Assembly (NCBI GenBank): GCA_964607915.1
Contig: CAZSMU010000105.1
Span: forward strand, 1 to 13,403
Length of the DNA: 13,403 nucleotides
Direction of reading: 5' to 3'
Source: JADJPL01 sp964607915
GTDB lineage: Bacteria > Bacteroidota > Bacteroidia > Chitinophagales > Saprospiraceae
The position numbers and the translations under genes were made by a program. A model generated the notes under the pieces. That model saw only the letters and a program-made list of their open reading frames with translations. It was not told the origin of the DNA and did not search any database. This document shows, one piece after another, positions 7,057 through 13,403 of the stretch (position 1 is the first letter of the stretch; every line of letters starts with the position of its first letter).

Positions 7057-9531
7057 ATGATATCATTCAAGAAAATTTCCACCCTTTTCAACCCTCGCGC
7101 CACCTTCAAGGGCTTGCTTTTGATTGCGGCTTTCTCCCACCCTCTGTACACCATGGCACAAGCCCCTGTCATACAGACGCTAAAAGCCACCTCCACACAA
7201 GTCGGCCAATACGCCAAATTCGAAGCGGCCCTGGGAATCAGCGCATCCTATTCCAACCCGTACGACTATGACGACATTCGCGTCAGCGCCGTTTTTACCA
7301 GTCCCGATAAGCGCAGCTTTCAGGTGGACGGATTCTTTATGCAGGAATACAACCTGAGCAACCAGGGAATCCTCAGCTCCCTCAACAACGGCGATTTCCG
7401 GGTGCGCTTTGCCCCCGACCAGCCCGGTACCTGGACCTACACCGTTTCCTGTGAAAACGCAGCAGGAAAAGCCGTCTATCCCGAGCAGACGTTTGTCTGC
7501 ACCCCCGCCATCGCCCAGACCAACAAGGGGTTTATCCGCAATATGAGAGGAAACTACTTCGTCTTTGACCAGGGCGACCCCTTTATCCCTATCGGCCAAA
7601 ATATCGGTTGGCACAACAACAATCCCTTTACCGATTACTCCACTTGGCTGAGTAAGCTATCTGAAAACAAAGGCAATTTTTTCCGGCTTTGGATGGCCCA
7701 CTGGGGCCTGGGTATCGAGTGGCGCAAGGGCTCCAATGGCTTCGACGGATTGCGGCAATACAAGCAAACCAACGCTGCCTACCTCGACTGGCTTATGGAA
7801 TACACCGCTTCCAAAGGCATATATATCATGTTCTGCCTGCAGCACCACGGCCAGGTTTCCTCTACCGTCAACCCCAACTGGGGCGATAGCCCCTACAACG
7901 CCGCCAACGGCGGCCCCTGCTCCCGCACCTGGGACTTTTTTACCCATGAAACCGCGCGCAACCACACCAAAAACCGGTTCCGATACACGCTGGCGCGATG
8001 GGGATATGCCCGCAGCATCATGTCCTGGGAGTTGTTCAACGAGGTGGATTGGACCGACGATTTTGATAACCGGAAAGGTACTGTGGCCGACTGGCACCGC
8101 GAAATGAGCGACTTCATCCGTAAAAACGACCCCTATAAACACTTGATCACCACCAGTTATGCGCGCGAACAGTACGACCCCGCCCTTTGGTCCACTCCTT
8201 CCATGGACTTCACCCAAACCCACTACTACCTCGATGTGCCCAATTTGGAGCGTGCCATCGCCAGCGGTACGCGGCAGTACCTCAAAGATTTTGGCAAACC
8301 TACCCTCAATGGCGAATTTGGACTCGGCGGCTCCCCGGAAAGCCTCGGAAATATAGACGCCAACGGAATCTACGTCCACAATGCGCTTTGGGGCTCCCTC
8401 TTCTCCGGAGGCGCAGGGGCGGGCATGACCTGGTGGTGGGACAACTATATCCATCCGCGCAACCTCTACTATCATTTCGCCCCCCTGGCCGACGTAGTGG
8501 CCCAAATCCCTTTTGTACAAAACAGGCTTTCCCATACCCCCGCACAGGTCAGCGGTGCGGCTGCCGATCTCGTGCTAACCCCTGCCCTCGGCTGGGGCGG
8601 CCTGGGTACTTCTAATATTGCGCTGGGAGAAAATGGCACCCTGCAGCCCGCCGATGCCGCCCTGGGTTCCTATTTGTATGGCGCCCAGTGGAATACCCAA
8701 TTCCGCCGGCCTCCTGTCTTTCAAGTAAGCTATTCCCAGCCCGGAAAATTTACCGTGAGTACCGGGACCGCTGCCGGTGCCAACCCCAGAATCACCCTTA
8801 CTTTAGACGGAAAAATCGCTCTGGATGTACCTGCCGCCGTCAACCAAAGCTATTCCATAGATATTCCCGCCGGAGCACATACCCTGCGCGTGGACAATAC
8901 CGGTACCGACTGGATTACTATAAAGTCCTATACGTTTAGTGGTATTGGAAGCGCAGTAGACGCCTATGTGCTGGCTTCTCCTGACCGCGATTTTCTATCG
9001 GCATGGCTGATCAACCACGCCTACAACCACAGCACTGTGAAAGGCAAAGGACTCCCTTCCCCCGTGACCGGAGCTACCCTGAACCTGGAACAGGTGCGCA
9101 GCGGCTCATATACCGCCTCCTGGTATAACTGCATCAGCGGGGCCTTGGTAAAGGCCGAGCCGGTGACTGTGCTGCAAGGCCGCCTGCAACTCCCCATACC
9201 CGACCTGGACTGGGACCTGGCGCTCGTGCTCAGCGGGCAAAGCTCGCCCGTCGCTGCACAAAAGAGAAGTCTTCCTTTTGAAGTATATCCCAATCCCGCC
9301 ACCGAGGGATGGCTTCGCACCCGTTTCGACCTCGCATCAGGCGAGCTCGTACGCATCACACTGCTCGATGCCTCCGGGCGGGAAGTACAACCCCTCTTCC
9401 AGGAAATGCTCCCCTCCGGCCTGCACGAGCGGGAACACCCGCTGCCTGCCTCCCTCCCCCGAGGCTTGTACTGGATAAAACTGGATGCCGGAAACACCTC
9501 GGGCGTGAAGCCCCTGGTGTATGGGCAATAG
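7057..9531 (+). CDS. DUF5060 and clan GH-A glycoside hydrolase with T9SS sorting domain
   Basis: Predicted secreted glycosidase that makes the oligosaccharides imported by the locus. The 824 residues read: signal peptide 1-35 (ending TMAQA); DUF5060 beta-sandwich about 36-150 (FRVRFAPDQPGTWTYTV at 114-130); a TIM barrel about 155-480 resembling GH5-like clan GH-A enzymes; a carbohydrate-binding-like beta domain about 553-630; a collagen-binding-2-like beta domain about 636-728; and a type A T9SS C-terminal domain about 739-824 (VYPNP at 743-747, RGLYWIKLD at 802-810, lysine 818). Candidate catalytic residues are E329 in LFNEV (acid/base) and E420 in NGEFG (nucleophile). QHH at 262-264, THYY at 388-391 and TWWWDNY at 458-464 fit a clan GH-A substrate cleft. 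The sorting domain implies export through T9SS and attachment or release at the cell surface. Clan assignment is good; family and substrate are not deducible. Confidence 0.88.
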   Translation: MISFKKISTLFNPRATFKGLLLIAAFSHPLYTMAQAPVIQTLKATSTQVGQYAKFEAALGISASYSNPYDYDDIRVSAVFTSPDKRSFQVDGFFMQEYNLSNQGILSSLNNGDFRVRFAPDQPGTWTYTVSCENAAGKAVYPEQTFVCTPAIAQTNKGFIRNMRGNYFVFDQGDPFIPIGQNIGWHNNNPFTDYSTWLSKLSENKGNFFRLWMAHWGLGIEWRKGSNGFDGLRQYKQTNAAYLDWLMEYTASKGIYIMFCLQHHGQVSSTVNPNWGDSPYNAANGGPCSRTWDFFTHETARNHTKNRFRYTLARWGYARSIMSWELFNEVDWTDDFDNRKGTVADWHREMSDFIRKNDPYKHLITTSYAREQYDPALWSTPSMDFTQTHYYLDVPNLERAIASGTRQYLKDFGKPTLNGEFGLGGSPESLGNIDANGIYVHNALWGSLFSGGAGAGMTWWWDNYIHPRNLYYHFAPLADVVAQIPFVQNRLSHTPAQVSGAAADLVLTPALGWGGLGTSNIALGENGTLQPADAALGSYLYGAQWNTQFRRPPVFQVSYSQPGKFTVSTGTAAGANPRITLTLDGKIALDVPAAVNQSYSIDIPAGAHTLRVDNTGTDWITIKSYTFSGIGSAVDAYVLASPDRDFLSAWLINHAYNHSTVKGKGLPSPVTGATLNLEQVRSGSYTASWYNCISGALVKAEPVTVLQGRLQLPIPDLDWDLALVLSGQSSPVAAQKRSLPFEVYPNPATEGWLRTRFDLASGELVRITLLDASGREVQPLFQEMLPSGLHEREHPLPASLPRGLYWIKLDAGNTSGVKPLVYGQ

Positions 9532-9594
9532 ACTTTGGACAACCGAAACAGAGGTAGGGACGTTACATGCAACGTCCTCTAGCCAGCACCAAAG
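9532..9594. repeat. Post-stop inverted repeat after the hydrolase gene (copy D)
   Basis: Starts directly after the TAG stop codon. The outer stem is CTTTGG (9533-9538) with CCAAAG (9589-9594), and the inner stem is GGACGTT (9558-9564) with AACGTCC (9571-9577) around a six-base loop. The nested layout and ACTT left edge resemble copies A-C, but the inner core differs. The inner part resembles, from memory, the TAGGGACGTT/AACGTCCCTA palindromes scattered through many bacterial genomes. It sits between convergent genes, where a bidirectional terminator would be useful, but no T-run is obvious. Confidence 0.5.
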
Positions 9595-9694
9595 GCAAAT
9601 GCAGTGCCGAATACATCATCATGGAAATCCAGCGCGAGAAGGTTCATCGCCAGGACATGCGATTCCGTAAATACCTCGGCAAAATGTTGACTTA

Positions 9695-10549
9695 TCAGAG
9701 CCGGGTTTTTTCCAACAGAGGCCCGTAGGTGTCCACACGGCGGTCGCGGAAGAACTGGAACAGGTTCCGGGCCTCGCGAATCTGCCGGCGCTCGCAGGCG
9801 GCGAGCAGGAGTTCCTCGCCCTGTCCGCCCTGGACGAGAATATCGCCGAGCGGGCCCGACACGAAGCTCTTTCCATAGAAAGACATTTCCGATTCCACCC
9901 CGACGCGGTTAACCGCACCCACGAACAAGCCGTTGGCGATGCCATGCGCGCGAATCACCGTTTGCCAGGCGACAGAAGAATCGTATTCCGGCCGATCCGG
10001 TTCGGAGCCTATAGCAGTCGGGTACACCAAGAACTCCGCCCCCTGGAGGGCAAATATCCGCGCGGTTTCCGGGAACCACTGATCCCAGCAGATGCCGACG
10101 CCTATTTTTCCAAACTTCGTTTGAAAAACCGGATATCCGAGGTCACCCGGGGTAAAGTAGTACTTTTCGAGGTACTGCGGCCCTTCCGGGATATGGTTTT
10201 TGCGGTATTTTCCGAGATAGGTGCCGTCGGCGTCGAATACTACGACCGTGTTGAAATAGACCCCGGGCATAGCCTCTTCGAAAAAAGGGACGATGAGTAC
10301 GACGCCGAGTCGTTGAGCCATCGCCTGGAGCCGGTCTGTCGTTGGGTTGGGGAAAGGCAGGGCATGGTCGTAGGAGCGAACGTCCACGTACTGGCAGAAA
10401 TAGAGGGCGTTGAACAGCTCCTGCAGGCAGACGATTTGGGCACCGGCGGCGGCGGCGCGTTCGACCCAGGCGCAGGTCTTTTCTTCGTTTTCTCGCACAT
10501 CAGCGCCGCAGGCAAGTTGCAGCAATCCAAGGGTGATGGTGTCGTTCAT
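9695..10549 (-). CDS. aguB: N-carbamoylputrescine amidase (carbon-nitrogen hydrolase family)
   Basis: Cytoplasmic nitrilase-superfamily amidase expected to hydrolyse N-carbamoylputrescine to putrescine, CO2 and ammonia, the last step of the agmatine route. The 284 residues match the usual length. The Glu-Lys-Cys catalytic triad is complete: E44 in CLQELFN, K117 in GKYRKNHIP and C154 in GICWDQWFPE. The blocks QYLEKYYFTPGD (125-136) and YPTAIGSEP (176-184) are typical of plant and bacterial AguB-type enzymes. I place the start at the ATG 10547-10549 (MNDTITLGLLQ) rather than an upstream in-frame start, because it matches the family N-terminus and lies two bases after the stop codon of the upstream deiminase gene (TGACTATG). 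The partner gene supports the assignment; a related omega-amidase role is the main alternative. Confidence 0.9.
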   Translation of the reverse strand: MNDTITLGLLQLACGADVRENEEKTCAWVERAAAAGAQIVCLQELFNALYFCQYVDVRSYDHALPFPNPTTDRLQAMAQRLGVVLIVPFFEEAMPGVYFNTVVVFDADGTYLGKYRKNHIPEGPQYLEKYYFTPGDLGYPVFQTKFGKIGVGICWDQWFPETARIFALQGAEFLVYPTAIGSEPDRPEYDSSVAWQTVIRAHGIANGLFVGAVNRVGVESEMSFYGKSFVSGPLGDILVQGGQGEELLLAACERRQIREARNLFQFFRDRRVDTYGPLLEKTRL

Positions 10550-10551
10550 AG

Positions 10552-11521
10552 TCAATACGGTTCGTTGGCGGTGATACAATGCATCCCTCCTCCGCCCCAG
10601 TTGAGGGCAAGGGGGTTCAGCAAAATTATCTTTTTTCCGGGAAAAGCCGTCCGAAAGGCGCTCAGGGCAGCGCTGTCGCCAGGCAGCCCATAGCGCGGAG
10701 CGAGCAGCAGATCGTTTGCGATGACAAAATTCAGGTAGCTGGCGGCGGCGACCATATTTTCGGGCTGCCGGCGTACCCCAAAGCGGTAGCCGTCCCCAAG
10801 TTCGCAGCCGGCGAGGAAGTCGTAGGGGCCATCGCCTGGCTGCATCGGCGCTGTAATAGCAGGTACAAGCGGCAGCGGCACGATGCGGTAAGGCCGACCC
10901 GAGGGACGCCGGGCGCGGGCAAGGATTTTGTAGTTGGCTAACATCCGCCGGGCAGATTCCCGTTCGATCGGGTCTGTGGCAGCCGTATCGCCCCGGGCGA
11001 GCAGGATGGTGCTGTCGTTGGCGAAGCGGGCGTACTCGTCCACGTGGCCATTGGTCGTCAGACAGGTGAAGAAGCGGCTACCCCCGGGGCCGGGGATAGG
11101 GCCGGCGAGGGAGAAGTCGTCATCTCTAAGGCCTTTATTGAGCCAGATGAAGTGCTTTGCCCCTATCAGACGGCTGTACTCTTTTTCCATCTGTGACCTG
11201 GACAATGCGGGGTTTCGCAAGCGCTGTACGCTTTCGGTGAGCATCAGTACGCCTTCGGCGCTCATTTCGTTATCGCCCCCTTCGGCGATGAGATCGGAAG
11301 ACAGCAGAGGCAGACCCAACTCCGCCGCTATGCGCTCGTCGAGTTTTTCGTCGAGTTGCGCCAGCGAGTCTCCCGCATCGAGGTAGCTCCAGGTGTTGAA
11401 TCCAAAATCTGCGATAGCCTTCCTCCCCTTCCCGTCGCTCAGGAATCGAGGCCCCATGTCGCGCGCCCAGAACTCGCTGTACGGCAATACCAGGAGCCGG
11501 ATGCGCGACGTATCGAGCCCC
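10552..11521 (-). CDS. aguA: Agmatine deiminase family protein, N-terminus lost in an assembly gap
   Basis: Member of the PAD_porph family (agmatine deiminase / Porphyromonas-type peptidylarginine deiminase). AguA converts agmatine to N-carbamoylputrescine and ammonia, the substrate of the adjacent amidase. The 322 visible residues start inside the gap-interrupted gene with GLDTSRIRLLVLPYSEFW. Visible landmarks, numbered from there, are WARDMGP (18-24), AEGG (79-82), NGHVDEYARF (157-166) with H159 and D161, and the C-terminal GGGGMHCITANEP (309-321) carrying the catalytic cysteine C315. The deiminase fold's key residues are thus retained. Compared with canonical agmatine deiminases there are extra residues between WLNKGLRDD and the GHVD motif (about 132-156), and the region after EGG is divergent. 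The substrate therefore rests mainly on the coupled aguB-like gene. The first roughly 65-75 residues are missing. Confidence 0.85.
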
Positions 11522-11621
11522 NNNNNNNNNNNNNNNNNNNNNNNNNNNNNNNNNNNNNNNNNNNNNNNNNNNNNNNNNNNNNNNNNNNNNNNNNNNNNNN
11601 NNNNNNNNNNNNNNNNNNNNN
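11522..11621. other. Assembly gap of 100 Ns
   Basis: Exactly 100 undetermined bases, the conventional placeholder for a scaffold gap of unknown length. It truncates the deiminase gene at its 5' end and lies 10 bases from the nhaC stop codon. The missing N-terminus of the deiminase would need roughly 200 bases or more by family length, so the real gap is probably larger than drawn and could contain other genes. Confidence 0.97.
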
Positions 11622-11631
11622 AATCATACGG

Positions 11632-12942
11632 CTAAACCAAAAACAGCAGGGCGGCCAGAGAGAGTGCAATCAACGCATAGGGCAACTGGCTGAACGAATG
11701 GTCCGACGCCGTACACTCCGTACTGCTGGCCGTCAGCACCGTACAATCGGAAAAAAAACTCGCATTGCTGCCAAACACGCCGGCCGACAGCACCGCACCG
11801 ACCAGCAGGAAGGGATTGATGCCCATAGCAGAGGCCAGCGGAATGACGATGGGCAGCGCTACGGCGTACAGCCCCCAGGAAGAACAAGTCGTGTACGAAA
11901 TAAAAGAGAGCGTCAGGAACACCCCCACCGGCAGTATCCAGGCCGGCAGGTTGGCGCGGGCTACCTCAATCACGTAGGGCGTGAGGCCCATCTCGTCGCC
12001 GATGGCTTTTAGCAGAAAAGACAGCGACAGGATGGCCAGGGGCAGCACCATGCCTTTAAAGCCCTCCAGGGCCTGCTCGCTCAACGCCGCGTAAGGAAGC
12101 ACTTTCCGTACGGCGTACCAGATCAGGGTGAATACAAATGCGAGGGCAGCCCCCTGCAGGGCATCGCCTTTAAGGACAATCGTGCCCCCTACGAGCACCA
12201 GCATGGGCATAAAAAAGTCACGGGGCGTAGAAGTCAGCGCCTGCCCAGGTTCCGGAGCGGTCTCGGGCCGCGCGGGGGCACTCTCCAGCGCTTTCATCCT
12301 GCCCAGCAGGGGAAACCAGCCCAGTGCCACCGACAACGAAAGCCCCAGGGCGAACAACGCGTAGAAATTGTAGGGGATGGTAGCCACATAGCCCATCAGG
12401 CCCTGCCCCGGCTTAGCCAGGTGGTTGTCTTCCAGCAGGCGGAGCGTATAGACGCCCCAAGTGGATATCGGCACCAGGGCGCACACAGGCGCGGCAGTGG
12501 TGTTGACGAGATAGGCCAACAAGGGTCGAGACACCCCGAAGCGATCCGTGATGTTGCGCATGCTCACTCCCGTGCTCAACGCGCTGAGGTAGTCATCGGG
12601 GAATACCAGCAAACCCGTACACCAGGTCCCCACCAGAGCCGAACGGCGCGATTTGATCCAGCGCAGCATATACGACCCAAAGGCGGCAGCGCTCCCACTC
12701 GCCACAATCAACTGAATCAGCATCCCGTAGATGCCGCATACCAGAATCACCCATACCAGGGAAGGGTTGGCCAGCGTCTCCTCCAACAACTTGAGGAAAT
12801 TGCCGGGAAAGGCGCTGCGGTCTATCAGCAAGCTGCCTACCATGCAGCCAAGGAGCAGCGACTCCAAAGGCCTGCGCGTGAAAATGCCCAGGCAGACAAC
12901 TACGAGGGGCGGGACAAGGCAGAGGATTCCATATTCCGTCAT
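11632..12942 (-). CDS. nhaC: NhaC-family Na+/H+ antiporter-like membrane transporter
   Basis: Inner-membrane secondary transporter of the NhaC family (COG1757), which exchanges Na+ and H+; some relatives couple ion exchange to organic acids such as malate/lactate. The 436 residues contain about ten to twelve hydrophobic segments. Family landmarks are FPDDYLSALSTGVSMRNITD (114-133), AYLVNTTAAPVCALVPISTW (143-162) and the C-terminal VFGSNASFFSDCTVLTASST (389-408) followed by SQLPYAL (418-424). A soluble loop rich in Pro and Ala lies at about 217-242. The ATG at 12940-12942 (MTEYGILCLVPP) is chosen because the hydrophobic family N-terminus begins there; the longer in-frame extension would translate a 25-bp hairpin. 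The true cargo is uncertain. A link to the deiminase/amidase pair cannot be claimed across the N gap. Confidence 0.9.
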   Translation of the reverse strand: MTEYGILCLVPPLVVVCLGIFTRRPLESLLLGCMVGSLLIDRSAFPGNFLKLLEETLANPSLVWVILVCGIYGMLIQLIVASGSAAAFGSYMLRWIKSRRSALVGTWCTGLLVFPDDYLSALSTGVSMRNITDRFGVSRPLLAYLVNTTAAPVCALVPISTWGVYTLRLLEDNHLAKPGQGLMGYVATIPYNFYALFALGLSLSVALGWFPLLGRMKALESAPARPETAPEPGQALTSTPRDFFMPMLVLVGGTIVLKGDALQGAALAFVFTLIWYAVRKVLPYAALSEQALEGFKGMVLPLAILSLSFLLKAIGDEMGLTPYVIEVARANLPAWILPVGVFLTLSFISYTTCSSWGLYAVALPIVIPLASAMGINPFLLVGAVLSAGVFGSNASFFSDCTVLTASSTECTASDHSFSQLPYALIALSLAALLFLV

Positions 12943-12958
12943 GGCAGGGGGGTATTCG

Positions 12959-13011
12959 CTCTGTGTGAAAAACCACTTTTCGCGTTGCGAAAAGCGGTTT
13001 TTCACACAGAG
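12959..13011 (-). promoter_or_regulatory. Near-perfect 25-bp hairpin in the nhaC leader
   Basis: The arms at 12959-12983 and 12987-13011 are complementary over 25 bases with one A/C mismatch (12975 against 12995) and a three-base loop (GTT). In the - strand transcript that mismatch becomes a G-U pair, so the RNA would be paired throughout. The structure ends 16 bases before the nhaC ATG and starts 19 bases after the doxX-like stop codon. It could be a terminator or processing site between the two genes, or a leader structure that limits nhaC translation. On the - strand it is followed by a C-rich rather than T-rich sequence, which argues against a simple intrinsic terminator. Confidence 0.65.
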
Positions 13012-13030
13012 GAAAATATATGGCGCAAAC

Positions 13031-13381
13031 TTAACTATGCTTCGTTCCTGCGAAAACCAGAGCCCCTCCTGCAATCGCCAGGTCCTTCAGCAAGTTCATC
13101 ACAGCCATATGGTCGCCGCCCATGGCTCCTTTGAGGTGGATGGTCAGCACAAAGACCAACAGCAAGACCGCCAACAGGAAGGAAGCCAGCTTTGCTTTTT
13201 TATCCAGGATAATGGCCGCAGCAGCCGCGATGAGGGCAGCCCCCGTCAGATATACCCAGATGACCCCGCCGGGGATGGGCACCATACCCGCCATCGCCGC
13301 TCCGTTCATAAAGTGAAAAATGCCAAAAACCGCCATCGGAATAGCGAGCAGGTACTTACCCGATTTGATGATTGCATCCAT
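13031..13381 (-). CDS. Small DoxX-like integral membrane protein
   Basis: A 116-residue protein with four predicted membrane segments: about 9-24, 39-59, 65-84 and 96-112. The motif FGIFHFMNGAAMAGMVP (19-35) at the first helix end matches DoxX-family proteins, which carry a histidine-phenylalanine pair followed by a short loop and a Val-Pro. DoxX relatives are linked to quinone-dependent redox or oxidative-stress functions in some bacteria, but the role of this subfamily is not established. The ATG at 13379-13381 gives the normal family length. The gene is upstream of nhaC on the same strand with an 88-base gap containing a strong hairpin, so co-transcription is uncertain. Only 22 bases of its upstream region are in the window. 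Confidence 0.75.
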   Translation of the reverse strand: MDAIIKSGKYLLAIPMAVFGIFHFMNGAAMAGMVPIPGGVIWVYLTGAALIAAAAAIILDKKAKLASFLLAVLLLVFVLTIHLKGAMGGDHMAVMNLLKDLAIAGGALVFAGTKHS

Positions 13382-13403
13382 GTCGAAAATGATTTGGTTA
13401 AAA

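Noticed and set aside
9558..9731. + strand open frame of 57 codons containing MEIQREKVHRQDMRFRKY, suggestive of a gene remnant.
   Set aside because: It is short, has no upstream signals, overlaps the 3' end of the aguB-like gene on the other strand, and I recognise no family. The non-overlapping part could be a pseudogene scrap, but this cannot be supported.
9944..10693. + strand open frame of 249 codons antisense to the amidase.
   Set aside because: It mirrors the amidase coding sequence, whose catalytic triad and family blocks are intact on the - strand, and it crosses the deiminase-amidase junction without signals.
12943..13074. In-frame N-terminal extension of the nhaC product starting at 13074.
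   Set aside because: It would overlap the doxX-like gene, translate the 25-bp hairpin, and add 44 residues not found at the hydrophobic N-terminus of NhaC-family proteins.
12421..13134. + strand open frame of 237 codons antisense to nhaC and the doxX-like gene.
   Set aside because: It spans two genes and their intergenic hairpin on the opposite strand and has the Arg/Gln/His-rich composition of an antisense frame.
1..13403. CRISPR arrays, insertion sequences, phage genes, tRNA or rRNA genes.
   Set aside because: No regularly spaced repeats, transposase or integrase motifs, target-site duplications or RNA gene landmarks were found on reading both strands.

Overview
The window looks like a chromosomal piece from a Bacteroidota bacterium. 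The evidence is an adjacent SusC/SusD pair, surface lipoproteins with acidic residues right after the lipid cysteine, a glycosidase ending in a type IX secretion (T9SS) sorting domain, and start codons without clear Shine-Dalgarno sequences. The fairly GC-rich coding sequence suggests an environmental lineage, perhaps Saprospiria (Lewinella-like), rather than a gut Bacteroides; that placement is an inference.

Positions 255-9531 (+ strand) form a compact glycan-uptake locus (polysaccharide utilisation locus, PUL). Its four genes are a SusC-type TonB-dependent outer-membrane transporter, a SusD-type lipoprotein, an IPT/TIG-containing surface glycan-binding lipoprotein with a duplicated C-terminal module, and a DUF5060 plus clan GH-A glycoside hydrolase carrying a T9SS sorting domain. 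The proposed division of labour is that the hydrolase cuts a polysaccharide at the surface, the two lipoproteins capture the products, and SusC/SusD import them using TonB energy. The target glycan cannot be read from the sequence and no regulator is in the window.

Positions 9695-13381 (- strand) hold housekeeping-type genes converging on the PUL: an N-carbamoylputrescine amidase (aguB-like), the C-terminal part of an agmatine deiminase family protein (aguA-like), an NhaC-family antiporter and a small DoxX-like membrane protein. The first two are translationally coupled and would convert agmatine to putrescine. A run of exactly 100 Ns (11522-11621) cuts the deiminase gene and separates it from nhaC, so adjacency across that point is a scaffolding assumption.

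The most unusual signal is non-coding. Every + strand gene is followed within about 15 bases of its stop codon by a long inverted repeat, and another sits upstream of susC. Three of them share a GCGAGG/CCTCGC core and an ACTT-type outer stem. One is a perfect 27-bp hairpin. A further near-perfect 25-bp hairpin lies 16 bases before the nhaC start codon. I saw no CRISPR array, insertion sequence, tRNA or rRNA, and no clearly new protein system.
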